A DNA stretch of 64,000 bases from Rhizobium leguminosarum bv. trifolii WSM2297 (lineage in GTDB: Bacteria > Pseudomonadota > Alphaproteobacteria > Rhizobiales > Rhizobiaceae): positions 130,828 through 194,827 of the forward strand of contig NZ_JH719394.1 of assembly GCF_000271845.1 (NCBI RefSeq), read 5' to 3'. The position numbers and the translations under genes are program-made. This document shows positions 53,792 to 62,975 of the stretch, piece after piece (within the stretch, counting starts at the first letter, position 1; every line of letters starts with the position of its first letter). The notes beneath the pieces were generated by a model. It saw nothing but the letters and a program-made list of their open reading frames with translations, made no database searches and had not been told where the DNA came from.

Positions 53792-54862
53792 TTACTTGGC
53801 AAGCAGCTTGTCGAAGAGCGCCTGATCGTAATCCGAGTAGATATAGCCGTCAGCCGGGAACTTGTCGGCGCGGGCGAGGTAGCTGCCGATGGTGCTGTCA
53901 TCGATGACGGGCAGCGGGACCTTAACGAAGGCCGGCACGTCCTTGCCTTGCAGCGCCTGCACGGCGGTATAGACGGAAAGCGCGCCGAGCCAGTTCGGCT
54001 GCATGGTCGCCCAGCCCTTCAGGCCCTTCTCCTTCCAGAGTTCCAGGAACTGTCGGGCGTTCTCGCCTGTCGTCGGCACCTGGTCGCGGCCCTGGCGCTC
54101 GAAGGCGAGGACGGAGCCGGCCGACAGCGCACCGCCGAGCGACAGCACGCCGTCGATTTCCGGATTGGCGAAGAGCAGGCTGGTCATCGCTTCCTGTGCC
54201 GGAGCGACGTTATATTCCGTGTTGGTCTCGGTGATCACCTTAAGACCCGGATTGGCATCGAGCACCGGCTGGGCGCCCTTGCGACGGTCGTCGCTGACCG
54301 AGATGCCGGCCGGGCCATTCATGATGATGATCTTGCCCTTGCCGCCGAGCTGGCTGACCATCCACTTGGCGGCGGTCGCGCCCCATTCGTTGGAATCGGT
54401 GTTGATCTTCGCCGTCACCTTGTCGGTGTTGACCAAGCTGTCGAAATTGACAACCGCGATGCCCTTGTCGCAGGCATCCGAAATGACGCGGTCGAGCGCA
54501 TTGGAGGAGCCGGCGATGACGACGATGGCGTCGACATTGGCGTCGATCATCGACTGGATATGCTGGATCTGCGTCTGGGCGTTGCCCTGCGCGTCGGTAA
54601 TCATCAGGTCCTTCACCAGACCCGCCTTCTTCAACTCTTCCACTTCGGCGGTGATGGTGCCTTCGGTCTGCTTCATCCAGGTCGGCACCGAATAGATATT
54701 CGCCCAGCCGATCGTATAGGGCGCTTTCCTGTCGCCCTTGATGCAATTGGCAGCGGCCGAGGCGGTGCCCGTGGAAAAGACGAGGAGGGTGGCTGCTGCG
54801 GCAGCGCCCGCGAGAAGGCGGCGGCGCAGTGAAGCGGAAATGCTGTTTTCAAAATTCTTCAT
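53792..54862 (-). CDS. Ribose-type ABC transporter substrate-binding protein
   Basis: A 356-residue periplasmic binding protein (Peripla_BP_4). A twin-arginine-like RRRLLAGAAAAATLL start is followed by a hydrophobic core and cleavage near ASA-AA. The mature part has WANIYSVPTWMKQTEGT, ANVDAIVVIAGSSNAL and MNGPAGISVSDDRRKGA. It heads the leftward importer and enzyme operon and lies next to the divergent IclR gene. The ligand is not evident; enzymes in the operon point to an amino acid or amide, not a plain sugar. Confidence 0.9.
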   Translation of the reverse strand: MKNFENSISASLRRRLLAGAAAAATLLVFSTGTASAAANCIKGDRKAPYTIGWANIYSVPTWMKQTEGTITAEVEELKKAGLVKDLMITDAQGNAQTQIQHIQSMIDANVDAIVVIAGSSNALDRVISDACDKGIAVVNFDSLVNTDKVTAKINTDSNEWGATAAKWMVSQLGGKGKIIIMNGPAGISVSDDRRKGAQPVLDANPGLKVITETNTEYNVAPAQEAMTSLLFANPEIDGVLSLGGALSAGSVLAFERQGRDQVPTTGENARQFLELWKEKGLKGWATMQPNWLGALSVYTAVQALQGKDVPAFVKVPLPVIDDSTIGSYLARADKFPADGYIYSDYDQALFDKLLAK

Positions 54863-54920
54863 GTCGATCCCCTTTTGGTGTGGCGGCGTTCACGCTTGCC
54901 ATCTGTATTTGTCCAATATA

Positions 54921-54928
54921 ATGTACAT
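54921..54928. promoter_or_regulatory. Short palindrome in the binding protein-iclR intergenic region
   Basis: ATGTACAT sits in an AT-rich stretch (CCAATATAATGTACATATGATC) between the leftward transport operon and the IclR regulator. It could be part of an IclR operator or a -10 region; the core is short and evidence is weak. Confidence 0.25.
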
Positions 54929-55083
54929 ATGATCTAAATACCGGACGCGCCGATCTTATGCCGATTTTTGCACCTCGCAAGAGGGTGAAAAAAATTTTCG
55001 TTGGCGACGAATGCCGGGGTCGATTGACAGACGCGGCAGACAGCTTGAAAAGCTTGGGCCGGCATAAAACAGGGATGACAGGA

Positions 55084-55869
55084 ATGGATGCGGTTCAGGA
55101 CGAAGCAGCCGGCAAGCGCGCCAGAGGGCTCGACCGCGCCTTCGAAATCCTCGATTTCCTGCGCCAGAAACGCCAAGCCCTGAAGCCGAACGAAATCGCC
55201 GCGCAGATCGGCGCGCCGCGCTCGTCGGTCTACGAGCTGGTCAACCTGCTGCTGAGTAACGGCATTCTCGAATTCACCGGCGGTGAAGGGCGGGTCTATC
55301 TCGGCCGCAAGCTCTATTTCCTCGGCGCCGCCTATGAAAACCATTTCGATTTCACCCGCGAATGCGAGGCGACGCTGGAACGGCTTGCCGACGAGACGCG
55401 GGAGACGGCGCAGTTCTGCATGCTGGATGGAAACAGGTACACGGTCGTGCGCATGCGCGAAGGCGCGCGCCCATTCCGCATTTCGACGGATGTCGGCCAG
55501 TCGGTGCCGATCCCGTGGACGGCGTCAGGCCGGCTGCTCGTCGCGCATCTGTCGGACCAGGACATCCTGAACTTTATTCCGCCACAGGATTTCCGCCTGC
55601 CGGGTGGCGAATGGCTCGAGCCGCAGACCTTCATCGCCGAGGTGCGCCAGGCCGAGCGTGAAGGCCTCTTCACCTTCAACAGCATCGTCGACAGCTTCAC
55701 CCATTGTTTTGCCGTGCCGGTGCGCGGCGAGGAAGGCCATGCAGCCGCGACGCTCTGCCTCGTCACCCCGCGCGACGACGGCATTGCCAACCGGGACCGC
55801 TATCTCGACTGCCTGAAGACGGCCGCCGCCGGCCTGGAGCATGCCCCGGCCCGGCCAAAACGAGGCTGA
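55084..55869 (+). CDS. IclR-family transcriptional regulator
   Basis: A 261-residue IclR regulator: winged helix (GLDRAFEILDFLRQKRQ, KPNEIAAQIGAPRSSVYEL) then the effector domain with a GRxL-like SGRLLVAHLSDQ and the C-terminal SFTHCFAVPVRG. The start is set at ATG 55084, nine bases after AGGG, though the frame is open to 54958. It diverges from the ABC/enzyme operon at 54862 and is likely its regulator. Confidence 0.88.
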   Translation: MDAVQDEAAGKRARGLDRAFEILDFLRQKRQALKPNEIAAQIGAPRSSVYELVNLLLSNGILEFTGGEGRVYLGRKLYFLGAAYENHFDFTRECEATLERLADETRETAQFCMLDGNRYTVVRMREGARPFRISTDVGQSVPIPWTASGRLLVAHLSDQDILNFIPPQDFRLPGGEWLEPQTFIAEVRQAEREGLFTFNSIVDSFTHCFAVPVRGEEGHAAATLCLVTPRDDGIANRDRYLDCLKTAAAGLEHAPARPKRG

Positions 55870-56221
55870 TGCCGGGTTAGAAATGCGGGATCGATCCCAA
55901 CAGCACGCACTTCGTGCCTAACCAGTCATTACGCGCATGCCCCCCTTCTTCGCCGGGCTTGCGGGATGTCGCGTCTCGGGCGGCCCGGGATCGAAGACAT
56001 CGACGATCAGACGCAAGACAGGCTGCCTTCCGGTTAGCCTCCCGTCGTTGATTTCCAATTTTCTCCCGATCTCGAAAATCTATTCACTCTTACCGCCAAA
56101 CTATGAAATTAAGTTTCTCTATAAAATCTATGGAGAACTTATCCTGATGGCTCGATAGACCAATTTATACCTGCCCTCGCAGAGGAGCCGGGCTGTTAAG
56201 GGCAAACGGAGAGGACGCCAA
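55870..56221. other. Intergenic before the sulfur-scavenging operon
   Basis: About 350 bases with no gene supported on either strand. The right half is AT-rich and should carry the promoter of the monooxygenase operon. No clear operator or terminator was found. Confidence 0.4.
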
Positions 56222-57574
56222 ATGACGCGGAAAATCAGGCTTGGAGCATTTCTTCCCGGTGGCGGACAGCATGTCGCCTCATGGCGCCATCCAGACCAGC
56301 CGGCCGACGGCGCCACCAGTTTCGGGTTTCACAAGCAGCTGGCGCTGACGGCCGAGCGCGGCCTCTTCGATGCTTATTTCCTGGCCGACGGCCTGGCTGT
56401 CGGTTTCGGCGGAGCACGCGAAGGCGGTAACGCCCGCGTCGCCGGCTTCGAACCGGTGACCCTGTTCTCCGCGCTTGCGCCTTTCACCACCCATCTCGGC
56501 TTCATCGCCACCTCCTCGACCACCTATGAGGAGCCTTACACGACCGCCCGCAAATTCGCGTCGCTGGACCTAATCTCGCAGGGCCGCGCCGGCTGGAACG
56601 TCGTGACGACCACCGGCGATCTCACGGCGCAGAACTTCAACCGCGATACGCAGCTTCCGCATGCCGACCGATATCGCCGTGCCGCCGAGCATGTCGACGT
56701 CGTCCGTAAACTCTGGGAAAGCTTCGAGGACGACGCTTTCATCCGTGATAAGGAAACGGGCGTGTTCTTCGATCCGACGAAGCTGCACGACACCGACCAT
56801 CGCGGCGAGCATTTCAGCGTGCGCGGTCCGCTCAACGTCTCGCGCTCGCCCCAGGGACATCCCGTCATCGTCCAGGCCGGCCAGTCCGAGGACGGGCGCG
56901 GGCTCGCAGCGGCAACGGCAGAAGTCATCTTCACCGCCCATCAGCACATCGAAACCGCCCAGGAATTTTACCGGGATATCAAGGCGCGCGCCCGCGGCCT
57001 CGGCCGCAACCCCGATCACATCCTCGTCATGCCCGGCGTCTCCGCCTTCATCGGCAGGACCGAAGCGGAGGCGCGCGAGAAATACGACCGCCTGACATCG
57101 CTGATTGTCGAAGAAGATGGGATCGGCCTGCTGAACGGCCTGACCGGCGGCACGCTCGACCTGCACGGTTATGATCTCGACGGCCCCCTTCCGCCGGCAC
57201 CGCCGACGGAAGGCATGAAGAGCCGCCAGACCCTTATCCGCCAGATCGCCGACGAAAACAACTTCACCATCCGCCAGCTCTATCAATGGATCGCGTCGGC
57301 CCGCGGCCACTACACCATCGTCGGCACCGCCGAACAGATCGCCGATACGCTCCAGACATGGTTCGAGAACGAAGCGGCCGACGGCTTCAACATCCTGCCG
57401 CCCTGGCTGCCGACGGCGCTCGACGATTTCGTCGATCTGGTCATCCCGGAACTGCAGCGCCGCGGCCTGTTCCGCACCGCCTATGAGGGCAAGACGCTGC
57501 GAGAAAACCTCGGCCTGCCTTTCCCGAGCAATCGATGGGCAGCGGGAGACGCAGCTCTCCAGGCAGCAGAGTGA
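56222..57574 (+). CDS. LLM-class FMN-dependent monooxygenase (NtaA/SnaA/DszA type)
   Basis: A 450-residue luciferase-fold flavin monooxygenase. Family segments include the start KIRLGAFLPGGGQHVASWRH, LISQGRAGWNVVTT, ERHVAEHVDVVRKLWESFEDD-like text, and VIVQAGQSEDGRGLAAATAEVIF. Members use FMNH2 and O2 to cleave C-S or C-N bonds (dibenzothiophene sulfone, nitrilotriacetate, dimethyl sulfide relatives). It is followed by an SsuC-SsuA-SsuB-like importer, so desulfonation or organosulfur use is inferred. No FMN reductase gene is next to it. Start ATG 56222 follows GAGAGGA. Confidence 0.9.
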   Translation: MTRKIRLGAFLPGGGQHVASWRHPDQPADGATSFGFHKQLALTAERGLFDAYFLADGLAVGFGGAREGGNARVAGFEPVTLFSALAPFTTHLGFIATSSTTYEEPYTTARKFASLDLISQGRAGWNVVTTTGDLTAQNFNRDTQLPHADRYRRAAEHVDVVRKLWESFEDDAFIRDKETGVFFDPTKLHDTDHRGEHFSVRGPLNVSRSPQGHPVIVQAGQSEDGRGLAAATAEVIFTAHQHIETAQEFYRDIKARARGLGRNPDHILVMPGVSAFIGRTEAEAREKYDRLTSLIVEEDGIGLLNGLTGGTLDLHGYDLDGPLPPAPPTEGMKSRQTLIRQIADENNFTIRQLYQWIASARGHYTIVGTAEQIADTLQTWFENEAADGFNILPPWLPTALDDFVDLVIPELQRRGLFRTAYEGKTLRENLGLPFPSNRWAAGDAALQAAE

Positions 57575-57584
57575 GGAGTGGATC

Positions 57585-58436
57585 ATGGCCTATGAAATCA
57601 ACCAGGTTCTTCCGAGAAGCTTCAGTCGCCTGAAAGGCGGCGAAAGCACGACTTCCATTCTGGCGTCGCAGCTGCGCGGCCTGCTCGCATCGCTTTTGCC
57701 GCGCTACGGCCTGCTCGTCAGCTTCCTGGTGCTCTGGCAGGTGTCGAGCACCAGAGGCTGGATCAATCCCGCCGTCTTCCCGCCTTTGGACGTGATCCTG
57801 TCGGCCCTTTGGACCAACCTTGCCAATGGCGCCCTGCTGGATGACATCGCCATCAGCCTGCAGCGAGCCGGAACCGCCTTCGGCTTTGCCGTCGTGATCG
57901 GCATCCCGCTCGGCCTGTTCATGGGCCAGTTTCGCGCGATCGAGCAGGCCCTCGATCCGATCCTGCAGCTCTTCCGCCAAACTTCGGCGCTGGCGCTCTA
58001 TCCGATTTTCATCCTGCTGCTCGGCCTCGGCGAAACATCGAAGATCTTTGTGATCTTCTGGGCGACGCTGTTTCCGGTGCTGCTCGCCACGATCGGCGGC
58101 GTCAAGGAAGTCGACCAGAAGCTCATCGAAATGGCGCGGACCTATGGCGCCGGCGCGCCGACCATCTTTCGCCGCGTCATCCTGCCGGCATCCGTCCCTG
58201 CGATCTTCGTCGGCCTGCGTCTTTCGGCAACAACTGCGCTTCTGCTGCTGATTGCTGCCGAGATGATCGGCGCCAACAAGGGCATCGGCTTCCAGGTCAT
58301 GAACGCCCAGTACAATTTCCAGATCCCGCTAATGTTTGCGGCGATCCTGCTGCTCGCCTTTCTCGGGCTCGCCGCCAATGCCCTGCTCGTTTTGCTGCAG
58401 CGCCGCCTCTGCCGCTGGTCGCAACCGAGCCGCTGA
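57585..58436 (+). CDS. Sulfonate/nitrate/taurine-type ABC transporter permease
   Basis: A 283-residue SsuC/TauC-type permease with about six hydrophobic segments; the EAA loop reads EMARTYGAGAPTIFRRVILPAS. GAGGAG precedes ATG 57585. It is 10 bases after the monooxygenase gene, so the two are one transcription unit. Confidence 0.9.
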   Translation: MAYEINQVLPRSFSRLKGGESTTSILASQLRGLLASLLPRYGLLVSFLVLWQVSSTRGWINPAVFPPLDVILSALWTNLANGALLDDIAISLQRAGTAFGFAVVIGIPLGLFMGQFRAIEQALDPILQLFRQTSALALYPIFILLLGLGETSKIFVIFWATLFPVLLATIGGVKEVDQKLIEMARTYGAGAPTIFRRVILPASVPAIFVGLRLSATTALLLLIAAEMIGANKGIGFQVMNAQYNFQIPLMFAAILLLAFLGLAANALLVLLQRRLCRWSQPSR

Positions 58437-58476
58437 CCCCACTTCCTCCGATTTTCCTCTTCCGAAAGGACACGTC

Positions 58477-59460
58477 ATGACCTTCCACCCCCGCAACCTT
58501 CTCCTGCCGGCCGTGATCGCTCTCGGTCTTGCGACGCCGGCTACCGCCACCGATACGGTGAAGCTGCGCTACCTCGCCAGCCAAGGTGGCCTTGCCGCCC
58601 ATGAACTCGCCGATGAACTGGGTTATTTCAAGGGCACCGGCATCACGCTGGAGAATGTCGGCTATGCCCAGGGCGGCCCAGCCTCTCTGATCGCTCTGGC
58701 ATCCGGTGATGTTGAAATCGGCAGTGCGGCAACCTCCGCCGTCCTGAATTCTATCGTCAGCGGCAATGATTTCGTCGCCGCCTATCCGTCGAACGGCATC
58801 AATAACGAGGTACAGTCGACCTTCTACGTGCTGGAAGACAGTCCGATCAAAAGCATCAAGGACATTGCCGGCAAGAGTATCGCGGTCAATACGCTCGGCG
58901 CGCATCTCGACTATACCATCCGCGAGGCCTTGCATTCCGTCGGCCTGCCGACGGACGCGGCCAATCAGATCGTCGTTCCCGGGCCGCAGCTCGAGCAGGT
59001 GCTGCGATCCAAGCAGGTCGATATTGCCGCCTTCGGCTATTGGCAGACGACCTTCGAAGGGGCCGCACTCAAGAATGGCGGTCTGCGGCCCGTATTCGAC
59101 GATACCGACGTGCTCGGCGACATTGCCGGCGGCTTCGTGGTCCTGCGCCGCGATTTCATTCGCGAGCATCCCGAAGCCGCAAAGATTTTCGTCGAGCAGT
59201 CGGCCCGTGCCCTCGACTATGCCCGCGAGCATCCGGAGGAAACCAAGAAGATCCTGGCCAAGGCGCTCAGCGAGCGCGGCGAGAATGCTGATATCGCGCA
59301 GTATTTCCGCGGCTACGGCGTGCGCGCCGGCGGTCTGCCGGTCGAGCGCGACATCCAGTTCTGGATCGACGTCCTGGTCCGCGAAGGCAAGCTGAAGCAA
59401 GGCCAGCTGGCGGCCAAGGACATCATCTTCACGGCCGACGACAAACCGGCAAGCAACTGA
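58477..59460 (+). CDS. Sulfonate-type ABC transporter substrate-binding protein
   Basis: A 327-residue periplasmic binding protein of the SsuA/TauA/NrtA group. Signal peptide from ATG 58477 is cleaved near ATA-TD. The mature protein has KLRYLASQGGLAAHELADEL, EIGSAATSAVLNSIVSGN and FVVLRRDFIREHPEAA. AAAGGA precedes the ATG. Likely ligands are alkanesulfonates or other organosulfur molecules for the linked monooxygenase. Confidence 0.9.
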   Translation: MTFHPRNLLLPAVIALGLATPATATDTVKLRYLASQGGLAAHELADELGYFKGTGITLENVGYAQGGPASLIALASGDVEIGSAATSAVLNSIVSGNDFVAAYPSNGINNEVQSTFYVLEDSPIKSIKDIAGKSIAVNTLGAHLDYTIREALHSVGLPTDAANQIVVPGPQLEQVLRSKQVDIAAFGYWQTTFEGAALKNGGLRPVFDDTDVLGDIAGGFVVLRRDFIREHPEAAKIFVEQSARALDYAREHPEETKKILAKALSERGENADIAQYFRGYGVRAGGLPVERDIQFWIDVLVREGKLKQGQLAAKDIIFTADDKPASN

Positions 59461-59469
59461 GGAAGTGTG

Positions 59470-60240
59470 ATGAGCCTCGCTGAAGACATTCGCCGCGGAG
59501 AGGTGACGATCCGTCACCTCTCCAAGTCCTACACGTTGAACGGCACGCCGCTGCAGGTTCTCAAGGATATCAATCTCCATATCCGCTCCGGCGAAAGCCT
59601 CGCCATCGTCGGCGCCAGCGGTTCAGGCAAGACGACCCTGCTCAGGGTTCTGGCCGGGCTTGAGGATTCCGATACCGGCGAGGTGCTCGTCGACGGCAAG
59701 GCGATACGAGGCGTCGGTGCAGAGCGCGCCGTCATCTTCCAGGAACCGCGCCTTCTTCCCTGGCTTGATGTGCTCGACAACGTGGCCTTCGGGCTGGAAA
59801 CCAGAGGTCTCACCCGCGAGCAGGCGAGGGGGCGGGCCCGCCACTATGTCAAGCTTGTCGGCCTGCAGCAATTCGAGGCCGCCTATCCCCGGCAGCTCTC
59901 CGGAGGCATGGCGCAGCGTGTGGGGATCGCCCGGGCGCTTGCCGTCCAGCCGGAGATCCTGCTGCTCGACGAGCCGCTCGGCGCCCTCGACGCGATGACC
60001 AAGATCGGCATGCAGCAGGAGCTCGCGCGCATCTGGCGCGACGAAGATGTGACGACCATTCTGGTCACGCATGATCTCGAAGAGGCGATTTATCTCGCCG
60101 ATCGGATCCTGATCCTGCCGCGGGAAAAAGGCGGCGAGCCGCGCCTGATCGACATCGATCTTCCGCGCCCCCGCGACCGCAGCGCGCCGGAATTCGTTCG
60201 GCACCGCGAAGAGCTGCTGAACCTCTTCGGACTGCATTGA
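59470..60240 (+). CDS. Sulfonate-type ABC transporter ATP-binding protein
   Basis: A 256-residue SsuB/TauB-type ATPase with Walker A GASGSGKTT, Q loop AVIFQEPRLLPW, signature LSGGMAQRVGIARAL, Walker B ILLLDEPLGALD and a switch His in VTHDLEEA. ATG 59470 is used; GTG 59467 is next to it. It closes the four-gene operon. Confidence 0.93.
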   Translation: MSLAEDIRRGEVTIRHLSKSYTLNGTPLQVLKDINLHIRSGESLAIVGASGSGKTTLLRVLAGLEDSDTGEVLVDGKAIRGVGAERAVIFQEPRLLPWLDVLDNVAFGLETRGLTREQARGRARHYVKLVGLQQFEAAYPRQLSGGMAQRVGIARALAVQPEILLLDEPLGALDAMTKIGMQQELARIWRDEDVTTILVTHDLEEAIYLADRILILPREKGGEPRLIDIDLPRPRDRSAPEFVRHREELLNLFGLH

Positions 60241-60271
60241 AGGCTGTAGCCTCCATCAGACCGGAGACTCT

Positions 60272-60694
60272 TCACCCGGCCCAGGGATCGATCAGTTCGA
60301 TCCCAAAGCCCTCGAAATCTCTCGTGTTACGCGTAGCGAGTGTGAGGTCGTGAGCTATCGCGGTCGCAGCAATCAGGCCGTCCATTGATGACAGGCCACG
60401 GCCGCTGCGCTTGGCAAGGCCCATGAGGTCTCCCCAGGCCAGTGCAACAGGTTCGTCCACCGGGATGATGCGGGCGTCAAAGCGTTGCGTCAGGTCCTGT
60501 GCCAGCCATTCGGCCAGCGCGTCGCGTTTCCGTCCCTTGTCCATCAGCGCAACGCCACGCCGGATCTCTGCGACCGACACGATGCTGATGAAGGTACGAT
60601 CTTCGTCGAGCCCATCCAGCCATTCCAAGACACGCGCATCAGGCTTTGGCTTCGTCACCTCGGACAGGATATTGGTGTCCAGCAGAAGCCTCAC
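60272..60694 (-). CDS. vapC: VapC-type PIN-domain toxin
   Basis: A 140-residue PIN ribonuclease opening MRLLLDTNILSEV (first Asp), with the VAEIRRG Glu region, SSMDGLIAATAIAHD, and ATRNTRDFEGFG. It has the same plan as the pair at 27819 but differs in sequence. It overlaps the antitoxin stop by four bases. Confidence 0.9.
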   Translation of the reverse strand: MRLLLDTNILSEVTKPKPDARVLEWLDGLDEDRTFISIVSVAEIRRGVALMDKGRKRDALAEWLAQDLTQRFDARIIPVDEPVALAWGDLMGLAKRSGRGLSSMDGLIAATAIAHDLTLATRNTRDFEGFGIELIDPWAG

Positions 60695-60957
60695 AGGGCC
60701 GGGTCACGCGGTTCGTCGCGTTGACGCTCGAGGTCCAGATCGGCGCCACGGAGCGGCGACTCCATCAGAAACTCGGCAAGCGTCCCCTTGCGCGCCGTCT
60801 TCCGTTGCCATTCCTCGGCAGAGACGACAACGACGCTCGGCTTGCCGTTTCGCGTAATTGTCTGAGGCGCAAATTGCGCGCGGTCGATGACCTCGGAAAG
60901 CTTCGCCTTCGCACCGGCAACGGTCCAACTTTCATCGCCTTGCCGTGATGGCCGCAT
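60691..60957 (-). CDS. Phd/YefM-family antitoxin
   Basis: An 88-residue antitoxin with the Phd/YefM DNA-binding start (WTVAGAKAKLSEVIDRAQFA, PQTITRNGKPSVVVVSAEEW) and a charged C-terminal tail that should bind the toxin. A perfect long palindrome lies just upstream of its start. Confidence 0.88.
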   Translation of the reverse strand: MRPSRQGDESWTVAGAKAKLSEVIDRAQFAPQTITRNGKPSVVVVSAEEWQRKTARKGTLAEFLMESPLRGADLDLERQRDEPRDPAL

Positions 60958-60980
60958 TGCTCAACTCCTGACCAGAATGA

Positions 60981-61006
60981 CTATCGTGACTATATGGTCA
61001 CGATAG
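60981..61006. promoter_or_regulatory. Toxin-antitoxin operator palindrome
   Basis: CTATCGTGAC (60981-60990) and GTCACGATAG (60997-61006) are perfect 10-base inverted repeats around TATATG. Placed 24 bases upstream of the antitoxin start, it is the likely autorepression site, overlapping the promoter. Confidence 0.8.
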
Positions 61007-61100
61007 GTGAATGGCAAGCGGTATTGGTCGAACCGTTCAACTTGCAAAGGGCCGAAGACGCGCGGCCCCTGCATTGCGAGGAAGAAACCGGAGGCGGCCG

Positions 61101-62912
61101 TCAAGGTTTGCTTCTGGCTCCGGCTGTCAGATAGGGCCGCCGATCCAGTTCCGCCGACCGGTACGAACTGCGCAGCCGCAGCAGATCCTTACGGGCAATC
61201 AGGCCGCACAGCTTGCCCGAGGCGGGGTCGACGATCGGGATGCGCCCGTCGCCGGACGACAGCATCAGGTCGGCGATGAAGGCGACCGTATCGTCCGGAT
61301 GCCCGACCGGACCGGAGCCGTCCGTGACGTTTTCGCCGAGCGTCTGGATGCCAATGTCCGCCTTCCCCTGCCAGAGCAGGGCATCGGCCCGCGAGACGAT
61401 ACCGGCCAGCCGGCCCCCAGCATCGACGACCGGGTAGATCCGATGGGTCTTCTCTTGCGAGGCGAAGAAATCGCAGGCTTCTCCGACCGTCATGGTGACG
61501 GGAAGCGTGTCGACATCGCTGATCATGATCTCCCTTGCCCGGGAGAGTTCGAACGGATCGACGCCATATTCGCGAGTAATGTGCTGACCGCGGCGCGCGA
61601 TCTTCTCGGTGAGGATGGAGCGGCGCAGCAGCAGGACGGTGACGGCATAGGCCACCACCGTCGCGGCGAGCAACGGAACGAGCGTGCTGACGTCGCCGGT
61701 GATCTCCATCGCGAAGAAGGTTCCGGTCAGCGGCGCGCGCATCGTTCCACCCATCATCGCCGCCATTCCAAGCAGCGCCCAGAAGCCGGGATCATTGCCC
61801 GGCATGACGAGACCAGCCAGCCAGCCGAGCGCGCCACCGAAGATGAGGAGCGGCGCAAGCACGCCGCCGGAGGTGCCGGACGATAGGGCAAACAGCCAGA
61901 TCACGGTCTTCACCAGCAGGATCGACAGAACAGCCGGAGCGAGCAGTCGATTGTTCAGCAGGCCATCGATGATGTCGTAGCCGACGCCCATCGCCCGCGG
62001 TTCGATCAGACCGCCGAGGCCGATGACGAGACCACCGAGCGCGGGCCACCACATCCAGTGGATCGGCAGGGATTCGAACAGGTCTTCGATCTTGTAGAGC
62101 AGCGTCGTCAGCAATCCCGATTGCAGGCCTGAGATGATGCCCATCGCCGCACAGGCGAAAATCCCCCACCAGGGCAAAGCCACCTGGAAATGGGTCGGGA
62201 ACAGCGGGCCGGTACCGAACAGCAGTGGACGCCAGCAGATCGACACACAGGCGGCAACGGCAACGGGAATGAAGCTACGCGGCTTCCATTCGAACAATAA
62301 GAGTTCGACCGCCAGCATGACCGCGGCGATCGGCGAGCCGAAGATCGCCGTCATGCCCGCGGCGGCACCCGCGACGAGCAGCGTCTTCCGCTCGGCGGCG
62401 CTCATGTGGAAGAACTGAGCAAAAAGCGAGCCGATCGCCCCGCCAGTCATGATGATCGGCCCTTCGGCGCCGAACGGACCGCCGGTTCCGATCGAGATTG
62501 CCGATGACAGCGGCTTGAGGACGGCGACCTTCGGCGACATCCGGCTGCCACCGATCAGGATGGCCTCGATCGCTTCCGGAATGCCATGGCCGCGGATCTT
62601 CTCCGACCCGAAGCGAGCCATCAGGCCGATGACCAGCCCGCCGAGCGGCGGCACCAGCACCACCCACAGCGAACGCGGCACGGCGGCGAGAGAGGCGGGA
62701 TGAATGCCGATCTGACCGAACCAGATGACATTGGTCACAAGCGCGATCAGGCTGACGAGACACCAAGCCGCAAAGGCCCCGGCGGTGCCGACGATGATGG
62801 ACATGCCGACCAGGAGGAGGACCCGCCTGTCGGTGGTGAAATCCCCGGCTTCGCGCCGGGAAAGACCGCCTGTGAAATCATGCGGCCGGTTGCTGGGTTG
62901 ATGCTGCGCCAT
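61101..62912 (-). CDS. ClC-family chloride channel/antiporter with CBS domains
   Basis: A 603-residue ClC protein. Eighteen or so hydrophobic segments fill residues 30-450, with selectivity motifs GTGGPFGAEGP (carrying the gating Glu), GSPIAAVMLAVEL and SGTSGGVLAPLL. Two CBS domains (about 470-590) form the cytoplasmic C-terminus and may sense nucleotides. ATG 62912 follows AGAGG, whereas the open frame extends further upstream into the divergent promoter region. It may work as Cl-/H+ exchanger or channel in acid or salt stress. It faces the marR gene. Confidence 0.92.
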   Translation of the reverse strand: MAQHQPSNRPHDFTGGLSRREAGDFTTDRRVLLLVGMSIIVGTAGAFAAWCLVSLIALVTNVIWFGQIGIHPASLAAVPRSLWVVLVPPLGGLVIGLMARFGSEKIRGHGIPEAIEAILIGGSRMSPKVAVLKPLSSAISIGTGGPFGAEGPIIMTGGAIGSLFAQFFHMSAAERKTLLVAGAAAGMTAIFGSPIAAVMLAVELLLFEWKPRSFIPVAVAACVSICWRPLLFGTGPLFPTHFQVALPWWGIFACAAMGIISGLQSGLLTTLLYKIEDLFESLPIHWMWWPALGGLVIGLGGLIEPRAMGVGYDIIDGLLNNRLLAPAVLSILLVKTVIWLFALSSGTSGGVLAPLLIFGGALGWLAGLVMPGNDPGFWALLGMAAMMGGTMRAPLTGTFFAMEITGDVSTLVPLLAATVVAYAVTVLLLRRSILTEKIARRGQHITREYGVDPFELSRAREIMISDVDTLPVTMTVGEACDFFASQEKTHRIYPVVDAGGRLAGIVSRADALLWQGKADIGIQTLGENVTDGSGPVGHPDDTVAFIADLMLSSGDGRIPIVDPASGKLCGLIARKDLLRLRSSYRSAELDRRPYLTAGARSKP

Positions 62913-62956
62913 AGAAGCCTCTGCTACGCGGGAATGGTATGCTTGAGGCGCGTCAA

Positions 62957-62975
62957 TATATCGTGATACGATATA
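62957..62975. promoter_or_regulatory. Candidate MarR operator
   Basis: TATATCGT-GAT-ACGATATA is a perfect eight-base inverted repeat with a three-base spacer, lying 45 bases upstream of the ClC start and 177 bases upstream of the marR start. Size and symmetry fit a MarR dimer site. Likely bound by the protein encoded at 63152. Confidence 0.65.

Noticed and set aside
52895..54832. Long plus-strand open frame of about 645 codons
   Set aside because: It is antisense to the RbsA-like ATPase and binding protein genes, whose motifs are clear.
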